A DNA stretch of 64,000 bases, from positions 36,260 through 100,259 of the forward strand of contig CAISJL010000126.1 in NCBI GenBank assembly GCA_903885665.1, in the 5' to 3' direction. Position 1 is the stretch's first letter; every line of letters starts with the position of its first letter. Positions 1 through 10,080 of the stretch are shown piece after piece. The notes below the pieces were generated by a model. That model was not told the origin of the DNA and made no database searches. It worked only from the letters and a program-made list of their open reading frames with translations. This stretch comes from an uncultured beta proteobacterium. Its GTDB lineage: Bacteria > Pseudomonadota > Gammaproteobacteria > Burkholderiales > SG8-41. The position numbers and the translations under genes are program-made.

Positions 1-65
1 CACCCGTTACCACCAATCTCTGCCATCCATAATTGCGACACATAAAAAACGCTCAGGGGAGTCTC

Positions 66-1067
66 ATGAATTGCTATAACCACCACAGCTACGCTTGCCG
101 CCTTCTCACTATTTTCAGCGGGCTGTTCGCCGCATGCTGTTTGTACTCTAGCCTAGCCACCGCAGCAGCTACTTTTCCCACTCGGCCGCTACGGCTGATT
201 GTGCCCTACGCCCCCGGTGGCAACATTGACATCTCTGCTCGCATTATTGCGACACCTCTGGCTGACCTGCTTGGGCAGAGTGTGGTGGTGGATAATCGCC
301 CAGGTGCAGGCGGCAATCTAGGTGCCGCCTTGGTGGCCAAAGCCGCGTCCGATGGCTACACTATTTTGGTGGGCTCGAGTGGCCCGCTATCGGTGAATCC
401 GGTCATTTTTAAAAGCCTGCCCTACGACTCGTTAAAAGACTTTGCACCCATCTCCACCATTCAAGCCGTACCTTTGGTGGTGATTGCAGGGCCCAAATCG
501 TCTATCAACACCATTGCCGAGATGGTGGCGGGTGCTAGAGCGCGGCCCGGTAAACTCACCGTGGCCTCCTCGGGTGCCGGCACCACCAATCACTTCGCCA
601 TCGAGATGCTCGGCAATATGGCGAATGTGCAATTCTTGCATGTGCCATACAAAGGTAGTGGTCCAGCACTGTCTGAACTACTCGGCGGTCAAGTGGAGAC
701 TATGGTCGATCAACTCTCAGCCTCGATTGGTTATATTCGCGATGGGCGCTTCAAAGTGCTGGCCGTCACCACCTTACAGCGTAGCCCTTCGCTACCGAAT
801 ACCCCAACACTCGATGAGCTGGGCTATAAAGGTTATCAGGCCTCAACCCTACTCGGACTCCTAGCCAGTGCCGGCACTCCACCTGCGACGATCAAGATTC
901 TCAATACAGCTGTGCGCCAGGTCATGGATGGTCCTGCCAGCGAACGCTTTCGCGGTCTTGGTGCAACCCCTGGCGCCAGCTCACCCGAGGAATTCACCAC
1001 GCGGATTCGCGAGGAGTTACAACAATGGCAAGTCTTGGTTAAAAAACTCAATCTCAAATTTGAATAA
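66..1067 (+). CDS. Bug/TctC family tripartite tricarboxylate transporter substrate-binding protein
   Basis: Signal peptide followed by 'FPTRPLRLIVPYAPGGNIDISARI...VVDNRPGAGGNLGA..VAKAASDGYT', typical of Bug proteins. Start moved from 33 to 66 (MNCYNHH), which is in frame and preceded by a GGGGA-like RBS. Confidence 0.93.
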   Translation: MNCYNHHSYACRLLTIFSGLFAACCLYSSLATAAATFPTRPLRLIVPYAPGGNIDISARIIATPLADLLGQSVVVDNRPGAGGNLGAALVAKAASDGYTILVGSSGPLSVNPVIFKSLPYDSLKDFAPISTIQAVPLVVIAGPKSSINTIAEMVAGARARPGKLTVASSGAGTTNHFAIEMLGNMANVQFLHVPYKGSGPALSELLGGQVETMVDQLSASIGYIRDGRFKVLAVTTLQRSPSLPNTPTLDELGYKGYQASTLLGLLASAGTPPATIKILNTAVRQVMDGPASERFRGLGATPGASSPEEFTTRIREELQQWQVLVKKLNLKFE

Positions 1068-1130
1068 GCGCGCAGCCAGCGCTTTAAAATAACGCCCTCG
1101 AACACTCATCACCCTACAAGGAACCCTGTC

Positions 1131-2036
1131 ATGACTACCCAACCCGTACGCGCCACGACTCGTCTGCGTCAACTGCTCGCCCAACCGGGCTGTATTGTGG
1201 CCCCGGGTGTGGCCGATGCATTTGCGGCACGTCTAGTCGCCCTCGAGGGCTTTGACGCACTCTACATGACCGGTTTTGGCACCAGCTTAACGCGTCTTGG
1301 CATGCCAGACGTGGGTCTGCTCACCGCCACCGAAATGATCGATAACGCGAGCCGGATTGTTGATGCCTCCAACCTACCCTTGGTTGCTGACGCCGATACT
1401 GGCTATGGCAATCCAATCAACACTCGCCGCACGATTCGCGACTACGAAAAAGCCGGCGTGGCGGGCGTGCATCTCGAAGATCAAACCTGGCCTAAGCGTT
1501 GCGGACATCTGGCCGGCAAGCGTGTTATCCCCATTGCCGAGATGGTCGCCAAGATTAAAGCGGCTTGCGATGCCCGCCGCGATGATGACTTTGTAATCAT
1601 CAGCCGCACCGATGCAATCGCGGTCGAGGGCATGGAAGCCGCACTCGAGCGCGGAGAGCGCTACCGCGAAGCCGGTGCCGACGTGGTGTTTATCGAAGCG
1701 CCTATTGGTCGCCCTCAGGTCGAACAAATTGCCGCGCGCTTCAAAGGCGTGCCGCTACTCTACAACATGGCCTCTAGCGGTAAAACCCCAGACCTACCGG
1801 CCGACGAGCTGGGCCGGCTTGGCTTTAAACTAGCCATCTACCCCAATTGGTTGTTATTAGCAGCGATCCCGGCCATGCAAAACTTGCTGCGCGAACTCAA
1901 ACGCACCGGCTCGATTGCTGAGCTTCGCCACCAAGTCGCAACCTTTAAACAGTTCACCGAAGTGGCCGGCTTGCCCGAGATCCAAGTCCTAGAAAACTTA
2001 TACGGTGTGCCTGACGATCAGCGTGCCAGCCTCTAA
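1131..2036 (+). CDS. Isocitrate lyase/PEP mutase superfamily lyase (2-methylisocitrate / 2,3-dimethylmalate lyase-like)
   Basis: 'GVHLEDQTWPKRCGHLAGK' carries the KRCGH active-site motif; 'VADADTGYGNPINTRRTIRDYEKAG' is typical of the family. Confidence 0.9.
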   Translation: MTTQPVRATTRLRQLLAQPGCIVAPGVADAFAARLVALEGFDALYMTGFGTSLTRLGMPDVGLLTATEMIDNASRIVDASNLPLVADADTGYGNPINTRRTIRDYEKAGVAGVHLEDQTWPKRCGHLAGKRVIPIAEMVAKIKAACDARRDDDFVIISRTDAIAVEGMEAALERGERYREAGADVVFIEAPIGRPQVEQIAARFKGVPLLYNMASSGKTPDLPADELGRLGFKLAIYPNWLLLAAIPAMQNLLRELKRTGSIAELRHQVATFKQFTEVAGLPEIQVLENLYGVPDDQRASL

Positions 2037-2108
2037 TAGCAAGCACTAACTAATACCATTAAGATTAACTAACATATTGATTTAATTGATTATTTTATAG
2101 GCATACTG

Positions 2109-3527
2109 ATGACTATCGCACGCACCTTATTCGATAAAATTTGGGATCGCCATGTCATCATGACGCGTCCCGAGGGCGATGCCCTCATCCACATAGACCG
2201 TAATTTTGTGCACGAAGGCTCTTTCCACGCTTTTGGTGCACTGGCCAAAGAGGGGCGCCAAGTACGCAAGCCTCGCCAAAACTTTGCGATTGCCGATCAC
2301 TATGTGCCGACCCTCGGCCGCGAGCAAGGTCTCGCCGCAGTCGCCGACCCTGACGCTCGCCATATGATTGAATTACTCGAATCCCATGCCAAGCACAACG
2401 GTATGAAGCACTTCGGGATGGCTGACCCCCAACAAGGCATTGTGCATGTGGTGGGCCCTGAACTAGGGATCACTCAACCTGGCCTGACCATTACCTGCGG
2501 CGACTCCCATACCTCCACCCACGGCGCGCTCGGCGCCTATGCGTTTGGGATTGGCGCCTCGCAACTCAAACAAATTCTCGCCACCCAATGCTTGTGGCTC
2601 AAGCGCCCCAAGACCATGCGCATCACCATCGACGGTGCACTAGGCGCTGGGGTGAGCGGCAAAGACGTGGTGTTGGCGATTATTGCGCGTATTGGTACGG
2701 CTGGCGCTTCCGGTCATGTCATCGAGTTTGCCGGCAGTGCAATTCGCGCCCTCAGTATTGCAGGTCGCTTAACGGTTTGTAATATGGCAATCGAGGCCGG
2801 TGCACGCGCCGGCTTGATCGCCCCTGATGACACAGTCTACGAATATCTGACTGGACGCCCATATGCGCCGCAAGGGGCAGAATGGGAGCAAGCGCTCCTC
2901 GAATGGCAGCAATTACCCACTGACCCCGGCGCACGCTTTGATCAAGAAGTCCACTTGGATGGCAGCCAATTGCAACCGATGGTCACTTGGGGCACGAGCC
3001 CCGAGGAAGCCCTAGCAGTCACTGCCACCGTTCCCGATCCCGCCTGCTTTGGCGAAGCCAATCAACGCGCCCACGCGCAACAAGCTTTGGCCTATATGGA
3101 TCTACAACCAGGCATGCCGCTGACAGCAATCCCGATTGACTACGCATTTATTGGCAGCTGCACTAACGGTCGGATTGAGGACTTACGCGCCGCCGCTGAA
3201 GTGTTGCGCGGCCGCACCACAGTCATCCCGGCGTGGATCTCGCCTGGCTCGACCCCAATCAAACGCCAAGCCGAGGCGGAGGGCCTAGATCAAATTTTCT
3301 TAGCCGCCGGGGTTGAATGGCGCGCCTCGGGCTGCTCGAGCTGCTGTGCCATGAATGGCGATTTAATCCCTGCTGGTGCGCGCTGTGCCTCCACCGCTAA
3401 TCGCAACTTTGAGGGCCGCCAAGGACAAGGTGCGCGCACCCACTTAATGAGTCCGGCGATGGCGGCAGCCGCGATGATCACCGGTCACATCACCGATGTG
3501 CGCACACTACTTGGAGCCAGCGCATGA
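2109..3527 (+). CDS. Aconitase-superfamily large subunit (LeuC/DmdA-like hydratase)
   Basis: Fe-S ligand motifs 'IGSCTNGRIEDLRAAAEVLRG' and 'GCSSCCAMNGD'; full-length LeuC-like architecture. Confidence 0.9.
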   Translation: MTIARTLFDKIWDRHVIMTRPEGDALIHIDRNFVHEGSFHAFGALAKEGRQVRKPRQNFAIADHYVPTLGREQGLAAVADPDARHMIELLESHAKHNGMKHFGMADPQQGIVHVVGPELGITQPGLTITCGDSHTSTHGALGAYAFGIGASQLKQILATQCLWLKRPKTMRITIDGALGAGVSGKDVVLAIIARIGTAGASGHVIEFAGSAIRALSIAGRLTVCNMAIEAGARAGLIAPDDTVYEYLTGRPYAPQGAEWEQALLEWQQLPTDPGARFDQEVHLDGSQLQPMVTWGTSPEEALAVTATVPDPACFGEANQRAHAQQALAYMDLQPGMPLTAIPIDYAFIGSCTNGRIEDLRAAAEVLRGRTTVIPAWISPGSTPIKRQAEAEGLDQIFLAAGVEWRASGCSSCCAMNGDLIPAGARCASTANRNFEGRQGQGARTHLMSPAMAAAAMITGHITDVRTLLGASA

Positions 3528-4138
3528 CCCCCTTTATTTCACTCAACGCAGTTGCCGTGCCCTTTGACATGGCCAATGTCGATACCGATCGGATTATTCC
3601 TGTGCGTTTTTTACGCAAACTACGCGACCTTGCGCATAGCTATGAAGGCTACTTATTTCATGACATGCGGTTTGATCCGACAGGTGCAGAGCGGCCCGAA
3701 TTTATACTCAACCAAACCCCATGGCGACAAGCGGGTATTTTGGTGGCAGATACTAACTTTGGTTGCGGCTCCTCGCGCGAAGGTGCGGTCTACGCGCTAC
3801 TCGACTACGGTATTCGCGCGGTGATAGCACCTTCATTTGGTGATATTCACTACGCCAATGAACTCCAAAATGGCATGCTGCCCGTGACACTCCCCGATGA
3901 GATTTGTAATCATTTACGCGCGCAACTCCACGCGCAACCGGGTGCGCATTTACAGATCGATCTACCCACCCAAATTGTTACCGATACCGATGGCGAGACC
4001 CACCCCTTCATGATAGATCCAGTCTACAAAGAGCGTTTGTTACAAGGTTTAGATGATGTAGGTTTGGTATTAGCGCAAAACTCACAGATCGAAGCCTTCG
4101 AACAAGCGTATCATCGCCAACACCCATGGCTTGCTTAA
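3524..4138 (+). CDS. Aconitase-superfamily small subunit (LeuD/DmdB-like)
   Basis: 'NVDTDRIIPVRFL', 'NFGCGSSREGAVYAL' and 'VIAPSFGDIHYANELQNGMLPV'; ATGA overlap with the upstream large subunit. Confidence 0.9.
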   Translation: MTPFISLNAVAVPFDMANVDTDRIIPVRFLRKLRDLAHSYEGYLFHDMRFDPTGAERPEFILNQTPWRQAGILVADTNFGCGSSREGAVYALLDYGIRAVIAPSFGDIHYANELQNGMLPVTLPDEICNHLRAQLHAQPGAHLQIDLPTQIVTDTDGETHPFMIDPVYKERLLQGLDDVGLVLAQNSQIEAFEQAYHRQHPWLA

Positions 4139-4193
4139 ATTTTACGGATCGACTTAAACCCTTGAAACGCCCTCGACTCGCGCGCCGGACATC

Positions 4194-5159
4194 ATGATTG
4201 TCAATAGTGTTGCCTATCAACAAGGGCGCGTCGTCGCACGAGTCGCCAGTCAAGATATTCACGACTATCTAGGACACGCGGACTACATCGTGTGGGTGGC
4301 CGTGCGCGACCCCGACCATGCCGAACTCGAACAATTAAAACAAGAATTTAATCTGCAACCCCTAGCGGTTGAAGATGCCTTGCACGGCCATCAGCGGCCC
4401 AAGTTCGAAGAGTATTCAGACTCACTGTTTTTTGTGATTCATACCGTAGAGATTGATGGCGAAGAATTGCGCATTGGTGAAATTAATATTTTTGTCACCG
4501 CGCGCTATGTCTTAACTATTCGCAAAAATAGCGATCGCAATCTCACCGAAGTGCGCACGCGCTGCGAGAACGAACCTACCCATATGCAGTATGGTACAGG
4601 CTATATTTTGTATGCCTTAATGGATGCGATTGTTGATCGTTACTTTCCGATTATTGATGGTATTGCCTCACAACTCGAGCACATTGAAGATCGTATTTTC
4701 GCTGGCGAATCGGCACGTCAAAACATTGAGTCCTTGTATTATCTCAAACAACAATTAGTCACACTCAAGCACGCGACCGCGCCACTACTCGAAGCGATAG
4801 GCAAACTCTACGGCGGACGCGTGCCGGCGGTGTGCGCCGGTTTGGACGATTATTTTCGTGATGTCGCTGACCACCTAGTGCGCATTAACCAACTCATCGA
4901 TGCTACACGGGACATGGTGGCTACCGCCATTTCAGTGAGCTTAGCCATGATTACCGTACAAGATACCGAAGTCACCAAACAACTGGCTGGCTACGGCGCG
5001 CTGGTCGCAGTGCCGACCATGATTGCCGGCATCTATGGCATGAACTTTCAACATATGCCTGAACTGAGCTGGACTTGGGGCTATCCGATGGCGGTGCTCA
5101 GCATGGTGATCATTGACCTCTATTTATTTTATCGGTTTCGCAAGTCGCGGTGGCTATAG
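4194..5159 (+). CDS. corA: CorA-like magnesium/cobalt transporter
   Basis: C-terminal 'YGMNFQHMPELSWTWGYPMAV' holds the YGMNF signature between two TM helices. Confidence 0.92.
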   Translation: MIVNSVAYQQGRVVARVASQDIHDYLGHADYIVWVAVRDPDHAELEQLKQEFNLQPLAVEDALHGHQRPKFEEYSDSLFFVIHTVEIDGEELRIGEINIFVTARYVLTIRKNSDRNLTEVRTRCENEPTHMQYGTGYILYALMDAIVDRYFPIIDGIASQLEHIEDRIFAGESARQNIESLYYLKQQLVTLKHATAPLLEAIGKLYGGRVPAVCAGLDDYFRDVADHLVRINQLIDATRDMVATAISVSLAMITVQDTEVTKQLAGYGALVAVPTMIAGIYGMNFQHMPELSWTWGYPMAVLSMVIIDLYLFYRFRKSRWL

Positions 5160-6406
5160 CCGCTAAGTCACAGGTGCGCACCGCCATTTTTGGAGGTGGC
5201 CCTGCCGGCCTAATGGCCGCTGAAGTCTTACTCGGAGCGGGTGAGTCGGTTGACCTCTATGACAGCATGCCCTCCGTTGGCCGCAAATTTTTATTAGCCG
5301 GGGTCGGTGGACTCAACCTAACACACGCTGAGCCGCAGCCGCACTTTATTCAACGCTACGGCGCGCGCGGCAGTGATCTGGGCGCGCTACTCACCGACTT
5401 TGATGCCGCCGCCATTCAAGCTTGGGCTGGTGACTTGGGCATTGCCACTTTTGTTGGTAGCTCGCAACGTATTTTTCCCACCGCCATGAAAGCCGCACCG
5501 CTGTTGCGGGCGTGGTTACATCGCCTGCGTAGCCAGGGCTTACGCATCCACGTCCGTCACCGCTGCTTGGGCTGGGATGGGCAGGGCGCGTGGCGGATGC
5601 AAACCCCCCACGGCGAACAAACCCTCACGAGCGCTTGTACTATTTTGGCTTTGGGCGGCGGCAGTTGGTCACGGCTAGGCTCGGATGGCGCATGGGTGCC
5701 GTGGTTACGCCAATCAGGCGTCGCAGTGCACCCGCTCAAACCCAGTAACTGCGGGTTTGAAGTCGCATGGCGTGCACACTTTAAAAAACGCCACGCTGGG
5801 GCCCCAGTCAAAGCCGTAAGCGCCAGCCTGACCACACCCAAGGGGGTCACCCACCAGCGCTTAGGCGAATTCACCATCAGTCACTATGGTGTCGAAGGCG
5901 GTTTAATCTACAGCCTCTCCGCAGCGCTGCGCGACACCATCGAACATTCGGGTCGCGCTACGCTACACCTAGATTTGCTACCCCACTTGAGCGCCGAGCA
6001 CGTGTTGGCCGCGGTCAGTCACCCCCGCGGCTCACGCTCTCTGGCCAGTCACTTGCAAAGCCGCCTCAAAATCACTGGGGTCAAAGCCGGTCTGTTACGC
6101 GAAATATTGACGACACGCGAGCTGCTCGAACCCCATCGTATTGCCACCACCCTTAAGGCGCTGGCCCTACCACTGATCGCAGCGCGACCACTCGATGAGG
6201 CCATTAGCAGCGCTGGCGGCGTTGACTTTAGCGCGCTCACCCCAACCCTCATGTTGCGCCAACACCCCGGCGTGTTTTGCGCCGGCGAGATGCTGGACTG
6301 GGAGGCCCCGACTGGCGGCTATCTGCTCAGTGTGTGTTTGGCAAGCGGCAGACAGGCTGGTTTAGGAGCGCTGACTTACTTAAAAATAACAAATAAAATC
6401 AATTAG
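5150..6406 (+). CDS. HI0933/YhiN-type NAD(P)/FAD-dependent oxidoreductase (TIGR03862-like)
   Basis: N-terminal Rossmann 'AIFGGGPAGLMAAEVLL', 'GGLNLTH', C-terminal 'GVFCAGEMLDWEAPTGGYLL'. Overlaps the corA stop codon. Confidence 0.88.
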   Translation: MAIAAKSQVRTAIFGGGPAGLMAAEVLLGAGESVDLYDSMPSVGRKFLLAGVGGLNLTHAEPQPHFIQRYGARGSDLGALLTDFDAAAIQAWAGDLGIATFVGSSQRIFPTAMKAAPLLRAWLHRLRSQGLRIHVRHRCLGWDGQGAWRMQTPHGEQTLTSACTILALGGGSWSRLGSDGAWVPWLRQSGVAVHPLKPSNCGFEVAWRAHFKKRHAGAPVKAVSASLTTPKGVTHQRLGEFTISHYGVEGGLIYSLSAALRDTIEHSGRATLHLDLLPHLSAEHVLAAVSHPRGSRSLASHLQSRLKITGVKAGLLREILTTRELLEPHRIATTLKALALPLIAARPLDEAISSAGGVDFSALTPTLMLRQHPGVFCAGEMLDWEAPTGGYLLSVCLASGRQAGLGALTYLKITNKIN

Positions 6407-6432
6407 TTAATTATTTAGTTAACTATTTGATT
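6397..6432. repeat. AT-rich inverted repeat between convergent genes
   Basis: aatcaattagttaa (6397-6410) pairs with ttaactatttgatt (6419-6432), one mismatch, 8-nt loop. Confidence 0.7.
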
Positions 6433-6442
6433 GATTGATTAA

Positions 6443-7615
6443 CTATTCGGCAGTCTTGCTAGAGGCACCCGCCATCAACAAATGCTCCAGAGTGCGCAGA
6501 TAGATCGCCGGCAAGGTCTCCACTTCGATCACGGGAAGCCGTTCATTCACCTGATGAATTGTGGCATTGGTCGGGCCAAACTCCACCACTTGCGGACAAA
6601 TATCGGCAATAAAGCGACCATCTGAAGTGCCGCCAGTGGTCGATAACTCGGTCTCAATTTTCATCACATCGCGGATTGCTGCGGCTATGGCGTCGACCAA
6701 ATCGCCTTTTGGCGTCAAGAACGGCCGACCATCTTGGCGCCACACTAAATCATGCGCCACGTCATGTTTATTCAAAATCCCCTCGACTCGCGTCTGTAGC
6801 GATTCTGCCGAACTGGCGGTGGAGTGACGAAAATTAAACTGCACTTGGGCGGTGCCGGGGATGACATTGTTGGCGCCAGTGCCCGCATTAAAGTTGGAGA
6901 TTTGCCAAGTGGTGGGTGGAAAATACTCGTTACCCCGATCCCACTCGATGGTCGCCATCTCGGCAATTGCTGCCGCTACCATGTGTATGGGATTAGCCGC
7001 CAAGTGAGGATAAGCCACATGGCCTTGCACGCCCTTCACCGTCAATATACCCGTGAGTGAGCCACGCCGACCATTTTTAATCATATCGCCCAATTGCTTA
7101 ACCGAGGTGGGCTCGCCCACAATACAGTAATCCAAACGTTCACCACGATGCGCTAAGGTCTCGACCACCCGCACCGTGCCATCGGTTGCTGGCCCTTCTT
7201 CGTCAGAGGTAAACATCACCGCCAATGAGCCAGGATGATCCGGATGTGCCCGCACAAAATCACGCAACGCAATCACAAACGCGGCAATCGAGGTTTTCAT
7301 ATCGGAGGCGCCACGACCGTGTAACACCCCATCTTTAATGGTAGGGGTAAACGGATCAATATCCCAGCTGGACAAAGGTCCGGTGGGCACCACATCGGTG
7401 TGTCCAGCAAAGCACACCAAGGGTGCGGCCGTGCCACGGCGCGCCCATAAATTGGTGACGCCGTTACCGGTAATCCATTCGCAGTGAAAACCCAAGGGCT
7501 CTAAATGCGCGGCGACAATCTCTAAACAACCGGCGTCCTCCGGTGATACCGAGTGACGCGCAATTAATTGTTGAGTCAATTCTAAGGCAGTGATATCCAC
7601 GGCAGGCTCTTTCAT
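6443..7615 (-). CDS. dapE: Succinyl-diaminopimelate desuccinylase
   Basis: M20 peptidase motifs '[13 protein letters not shown]', '[14 protein letters not shown]', '[13 protein letters not shown]', '[12 protein letters not shown]'. Start could also be 7645. Confidence 0.93.
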   Translation of the reverse strand: MKEPAVDITALELTQQLIARHSVSPEDAGCLEIVAAHLEPLGFHCEWITGNGVTNLWARRGTAAPLVCFAGHTDVVPTGPLSSWDIDPFTPTIKDGVLHGRGASDMKTSIAAFVIALRDFVRAHPDHPGSLAVMFTSDEEGPATDGTVRVVETLAHRGERLDYCIVGEPTSVKQLGDMIKNGRRGSLTGILTVKGVQGHVAYPHLAANPIHMVAAAIAEMATIEWDRGNEYFPPTTWQISNFNAGTGANNVIPGTAQVQFNFRHSTASSAESLQTRVEGILNKHDVAHDLVWRQDGRPFLTPKGDLVDAIAAAIRDVMKIETELSTTGGTSDGRFIADICPQVVEFGPTNATIHQVNERLPVIEVETLPAIYLRTLEHLLMAGASSKTAE

Positions 7616-7712
7616 GAACAAAAAAACAACACAGATGACAAACACAAAAAATACATTGCAGCCAATGCCGGTATTCTAATCAGCCCAGCGCACTGCGTCA
7701 CCCTAGGATTTA

Positions 7713-7737
7713 GCCTAGAACTTAAAGCCTAGAACTT
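7713..7737. repeat. Short direct repeat gcctagaactt x2
   Basis: gcctagaactt at 7713-7723 and 7727-7737 in the gap between divergent dapE and the 2-hydroxyacid dehydrogenase gene. Confidence 0.6.
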
Positions 7738-7894
7738 GAAACCCAGAGCCCAAAGCCCAAAGCATCCAGTCCTGGGACCAAAACGCCTGAATTCATCAAA
7801 AACCCCTCACTCAGGGTTCATCGGCCCACAGCAAATCACCATCTTAGCAAAGAGTAGGTAAAATCAACGCCTGATCAACTGCTATCCTGTCATT

Positions 7895-8902
7895 ATGAAC
7901 CCACCTACGACCTTACTCATCTCCCACGGACTCGAACAGCGGCGCGGCCACGAAATCACCGCCCTCGCCACCTCTCTTGGCATGACACTCGAATTCATCG
8001 TCTTACCGAGCGACCCCGAAGCCCGCCTGAATGAAACTGATTGCGCCCGTATCGACTTGGCGTTTTTTTCAAATGATATTTTCCCCAAACACTCACGCCA
8101 ATTCTTCTCTACCGTACGCAAAGCTCCACGCCTGCGCTGGCTACAAGTGTTTAATGCCGGAGTCGATCATCCCATCTACAGCGAAATGATCGAACGCGGC
8201 GCCCAACTCACCACCGCTGCCGGCACCACCGCTGTGCCCATTGCCCAAGCCGCGATTGCGGGGCTGTTAATGCTGGCGCGTAACTTCCCGCGTTGGCTGA
8301 CCGCGCAACGCGAACATCGCTGGGATCCGGTGCCACCGCACCAATTCCCACGCGATCTTGCTGGACAAACTGCGTTAGTGGTCGGCTTCGGTGCTATCGG
8401 TCAGGAGTTTGGACGACTCGCCCGCGCCCTAGGTCTGCGCGTCATCGGCGTGCGGCGCAGCCCCCTTCGCCCAGAAGATCAGGTTGATGCACTGTATCCA
8501 CCGCAGCAACTCGACAGCCTATTGCCCCAAGCCGATTGGCTGGTCATCGCTACCCCACTCACCGCACAGACTCGCGGTTTAATAAACGCCAGCCGCCTCG
8601 CCGCCCTACCCCAAGGCGCGCGGGTCATCAACGTCGGCCGCGGTGAGATCATCGATGAGCCAGCGCTCATCTCACAATTGCAATCCGGTCATTTAGGTGG
8701 TGCTTACTTGGATGTTTTTGCTACCGAACCCCTGCCCACTGACTCACCCCTGTGGCAATTGCCGAATGTACTGATTTCACCGCATAATTCCGCTGCCGCC
8801 CAAGGTAATGAAGAACGGGTCTACCAACTGTTTCTAAAAAACTTAAGCGCACTCCACCGTGGCGTGCCTCTGACCAATCTTGCCAGCCTTAGCGACGCTT
8901 AA
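7895..8902 (+). CDS. D-2-hydroxyacid dehydrogenase (NAD-binding)
   Basis: 'ALVVGFGAIGQEFGRLARALGLRVIGVRR', 'RVINVGRGEIIDEPALI', 'GAYLDVFATEPLPTDSPLWQLPNVLISPHNS'. Confidence 0.92.
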   Translation: MNPPTTLLISHGLEQRRGHEITALATSLGMTLEFIVLPSDPEARLNETDCARIDLAFFSNDIFPKHSRQFFSTVRKAPRLRWLQVFNAGVDHPIYSEMIERGAQLTTAAGTTAVPIAQAAIAGLLMLARNFPRWLTAQREHRWDPVPPHQFPRDLAGQTALVVGFGAIGQEFGRLARALGLRVIGVRRSPLRPEDQVDALYPPQQLDSLLPQADWLVIATPLTAQTRGLINASRLAALPQGARVINVGRGEIIDEPALISQLQSGHLGGAYLDVFATEPLPTDSPLWQLPNVLISPHNSAAAQGNEERVYQLFLKNLSALHRGVPLTNLASLSDA

Positions 8903-8929
8903 CAACGCCACTAACACCCAAGGAATAAA

Positions 8930-9913
8930 ATGAAAAATATCAATAAAATCAATAAGTTGTTTATTTCTGGCCTGCTTCTGGGCGTAAGCCTCTGTGCAGG
9001 TCTCGCCACCGCACAACAATGGCCAACCCGCCCGGTGCGGGTAATCGTGCCCTACGCCCCCGGTGGCAATACTGACTTTACCGCGCGCTCGGTCAGCACC
9101 AAGCTCACCGAAATGTGGGGCCAGCAAGTGATCGTCGACAACCGCCCCGGTGGCGCAACCAATATTGGCTCGGAAATTGTCGCCAAAGCCCCCGCAGACG
9201 GTTACTTATTGTTAATGGGTGGCGCCTCCAACGCAGTCAATATGACCCTCTACGCCAAGCCGCCATATGACACGCTACGTGATTTCACCCCCGTATTGTG
9301 GTGCGTACAAGGGGCCAATTTATTAGTAGTGCACCCCTCTGTACCGGCTAAAAATCTCAAAGCGCTGATTGCCTTAGCCAAAACCCAACCCGGCAAACTC
9401 AACTTTGGTTCCTCTGGTCTGGGTAGCTCGAATCAAATGGCTGGCGAATTATTTAAAGTGATGGCGGGTATTAATATTGTGCATATTCCCTACAAAGGCA
9501 ATGCGCCCTCGATCGTGGATGCTATCGCCGGTAATGTCGAAATGGTCTTCAGCGGTGTGCCTGCCTTGATTCCCCATATCAAATCACAACGTCTGCGCGC
9601 AATTGCGATCAGCAGTCTTGAACGCTTTCCAGCGGTAGCGGATATCCCCACCTTTGATGAATCAGGTCTCAAAGGCTATGAAGCGAGCAACTGGTTTGGA
9701 CTGATAGCGCCGATTAAAACCCCGCGCGAGATCATCACCAAAATTAACACCGACGGCAATAAAGCGCTGGCAGCACAAGATATCAAAACCCGTTTTGAGA
9801 GTGACGGCTTAATTCCGAAAGGCGGCAGTCCTGCTGACTTTGATAAATTTATTCGCTCAGAAATCAGCAAATATGAGCGCGTGATCAAAGCAGCCAAAAT
9901 TACGCAACTGTAA
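8930..9913 (+). CDS. Bug/TctC family substrate-binding protein
   Basis: 'QQWPTRPVRVIVPYAPGGNTDFTARSVSTKL...VIVDNRPGGATNIGSEIVAKAPADGY'. Confidence 0.94.
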   Translation: MKNINKINKLFISGLLLGVSLCAGLATAQQWPTRPVRVIVPYAPGGNTDFTARSVSTKLTEMWGQQVIVDNRPGGATNIGSEIVAKAPADGYLLLMGGASNAVNMTLYAKPPYDTLRDFTPVLWCVQGANLLVVHPSVPAKNLKALIALAKTQPGKLNFGSSGLGSSNQMAGELFKVMAGINIVHIPYKGNAPSIVDAIAGNVEMVFSGVPALIPHIKSQRLRAIAISSLERFPAVADIPTFDESGLKGYEASNWFGLIAPIKTPREIITKINTDGNKALAAQDIKTRFESDGLIPKGGSPADFDKFIRSEISKYERVIKAAKITQL

Positions 9914-9981
9914 TGATCTCACTCAAACTATACACATCTCATATCCAGCGCATCCACTACGGTAAGCGTTCAGACCTCGCT

Positions 9982-10080
9982 ATGCATATCTTGAACTTCG
10001 CTCAACGCCTACCATGGCTCGCTATCGGTATAACCGCTATCGCGCTACTTACCGCTACGGTACGCGCACAATCATGGTAG
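9982..10080 (+). pseudogene. Orphan signal-peptide ORF (32 aa) ending AQSW*, possible remnant of a Bug-type gene
   Basis: MHILNFAQRLPWLAIGITAIALLTATVRAQSW*; below the ORF-track length cutoff. Bug proteins commonly have an 'AQ.W/YP.RP' junction at this point. Confidence 0.4.

Noticed and set aside
432-1105. Antisense and alternative-frame ORFs over the Bug gene (432-641, 484-864, 836-1105, 868-1092), and similar ones throughout the track
   Set aside because: They lie inside strongly supported genes, have low-complexity or shifted-frame composition, and show no recognisable motifs.
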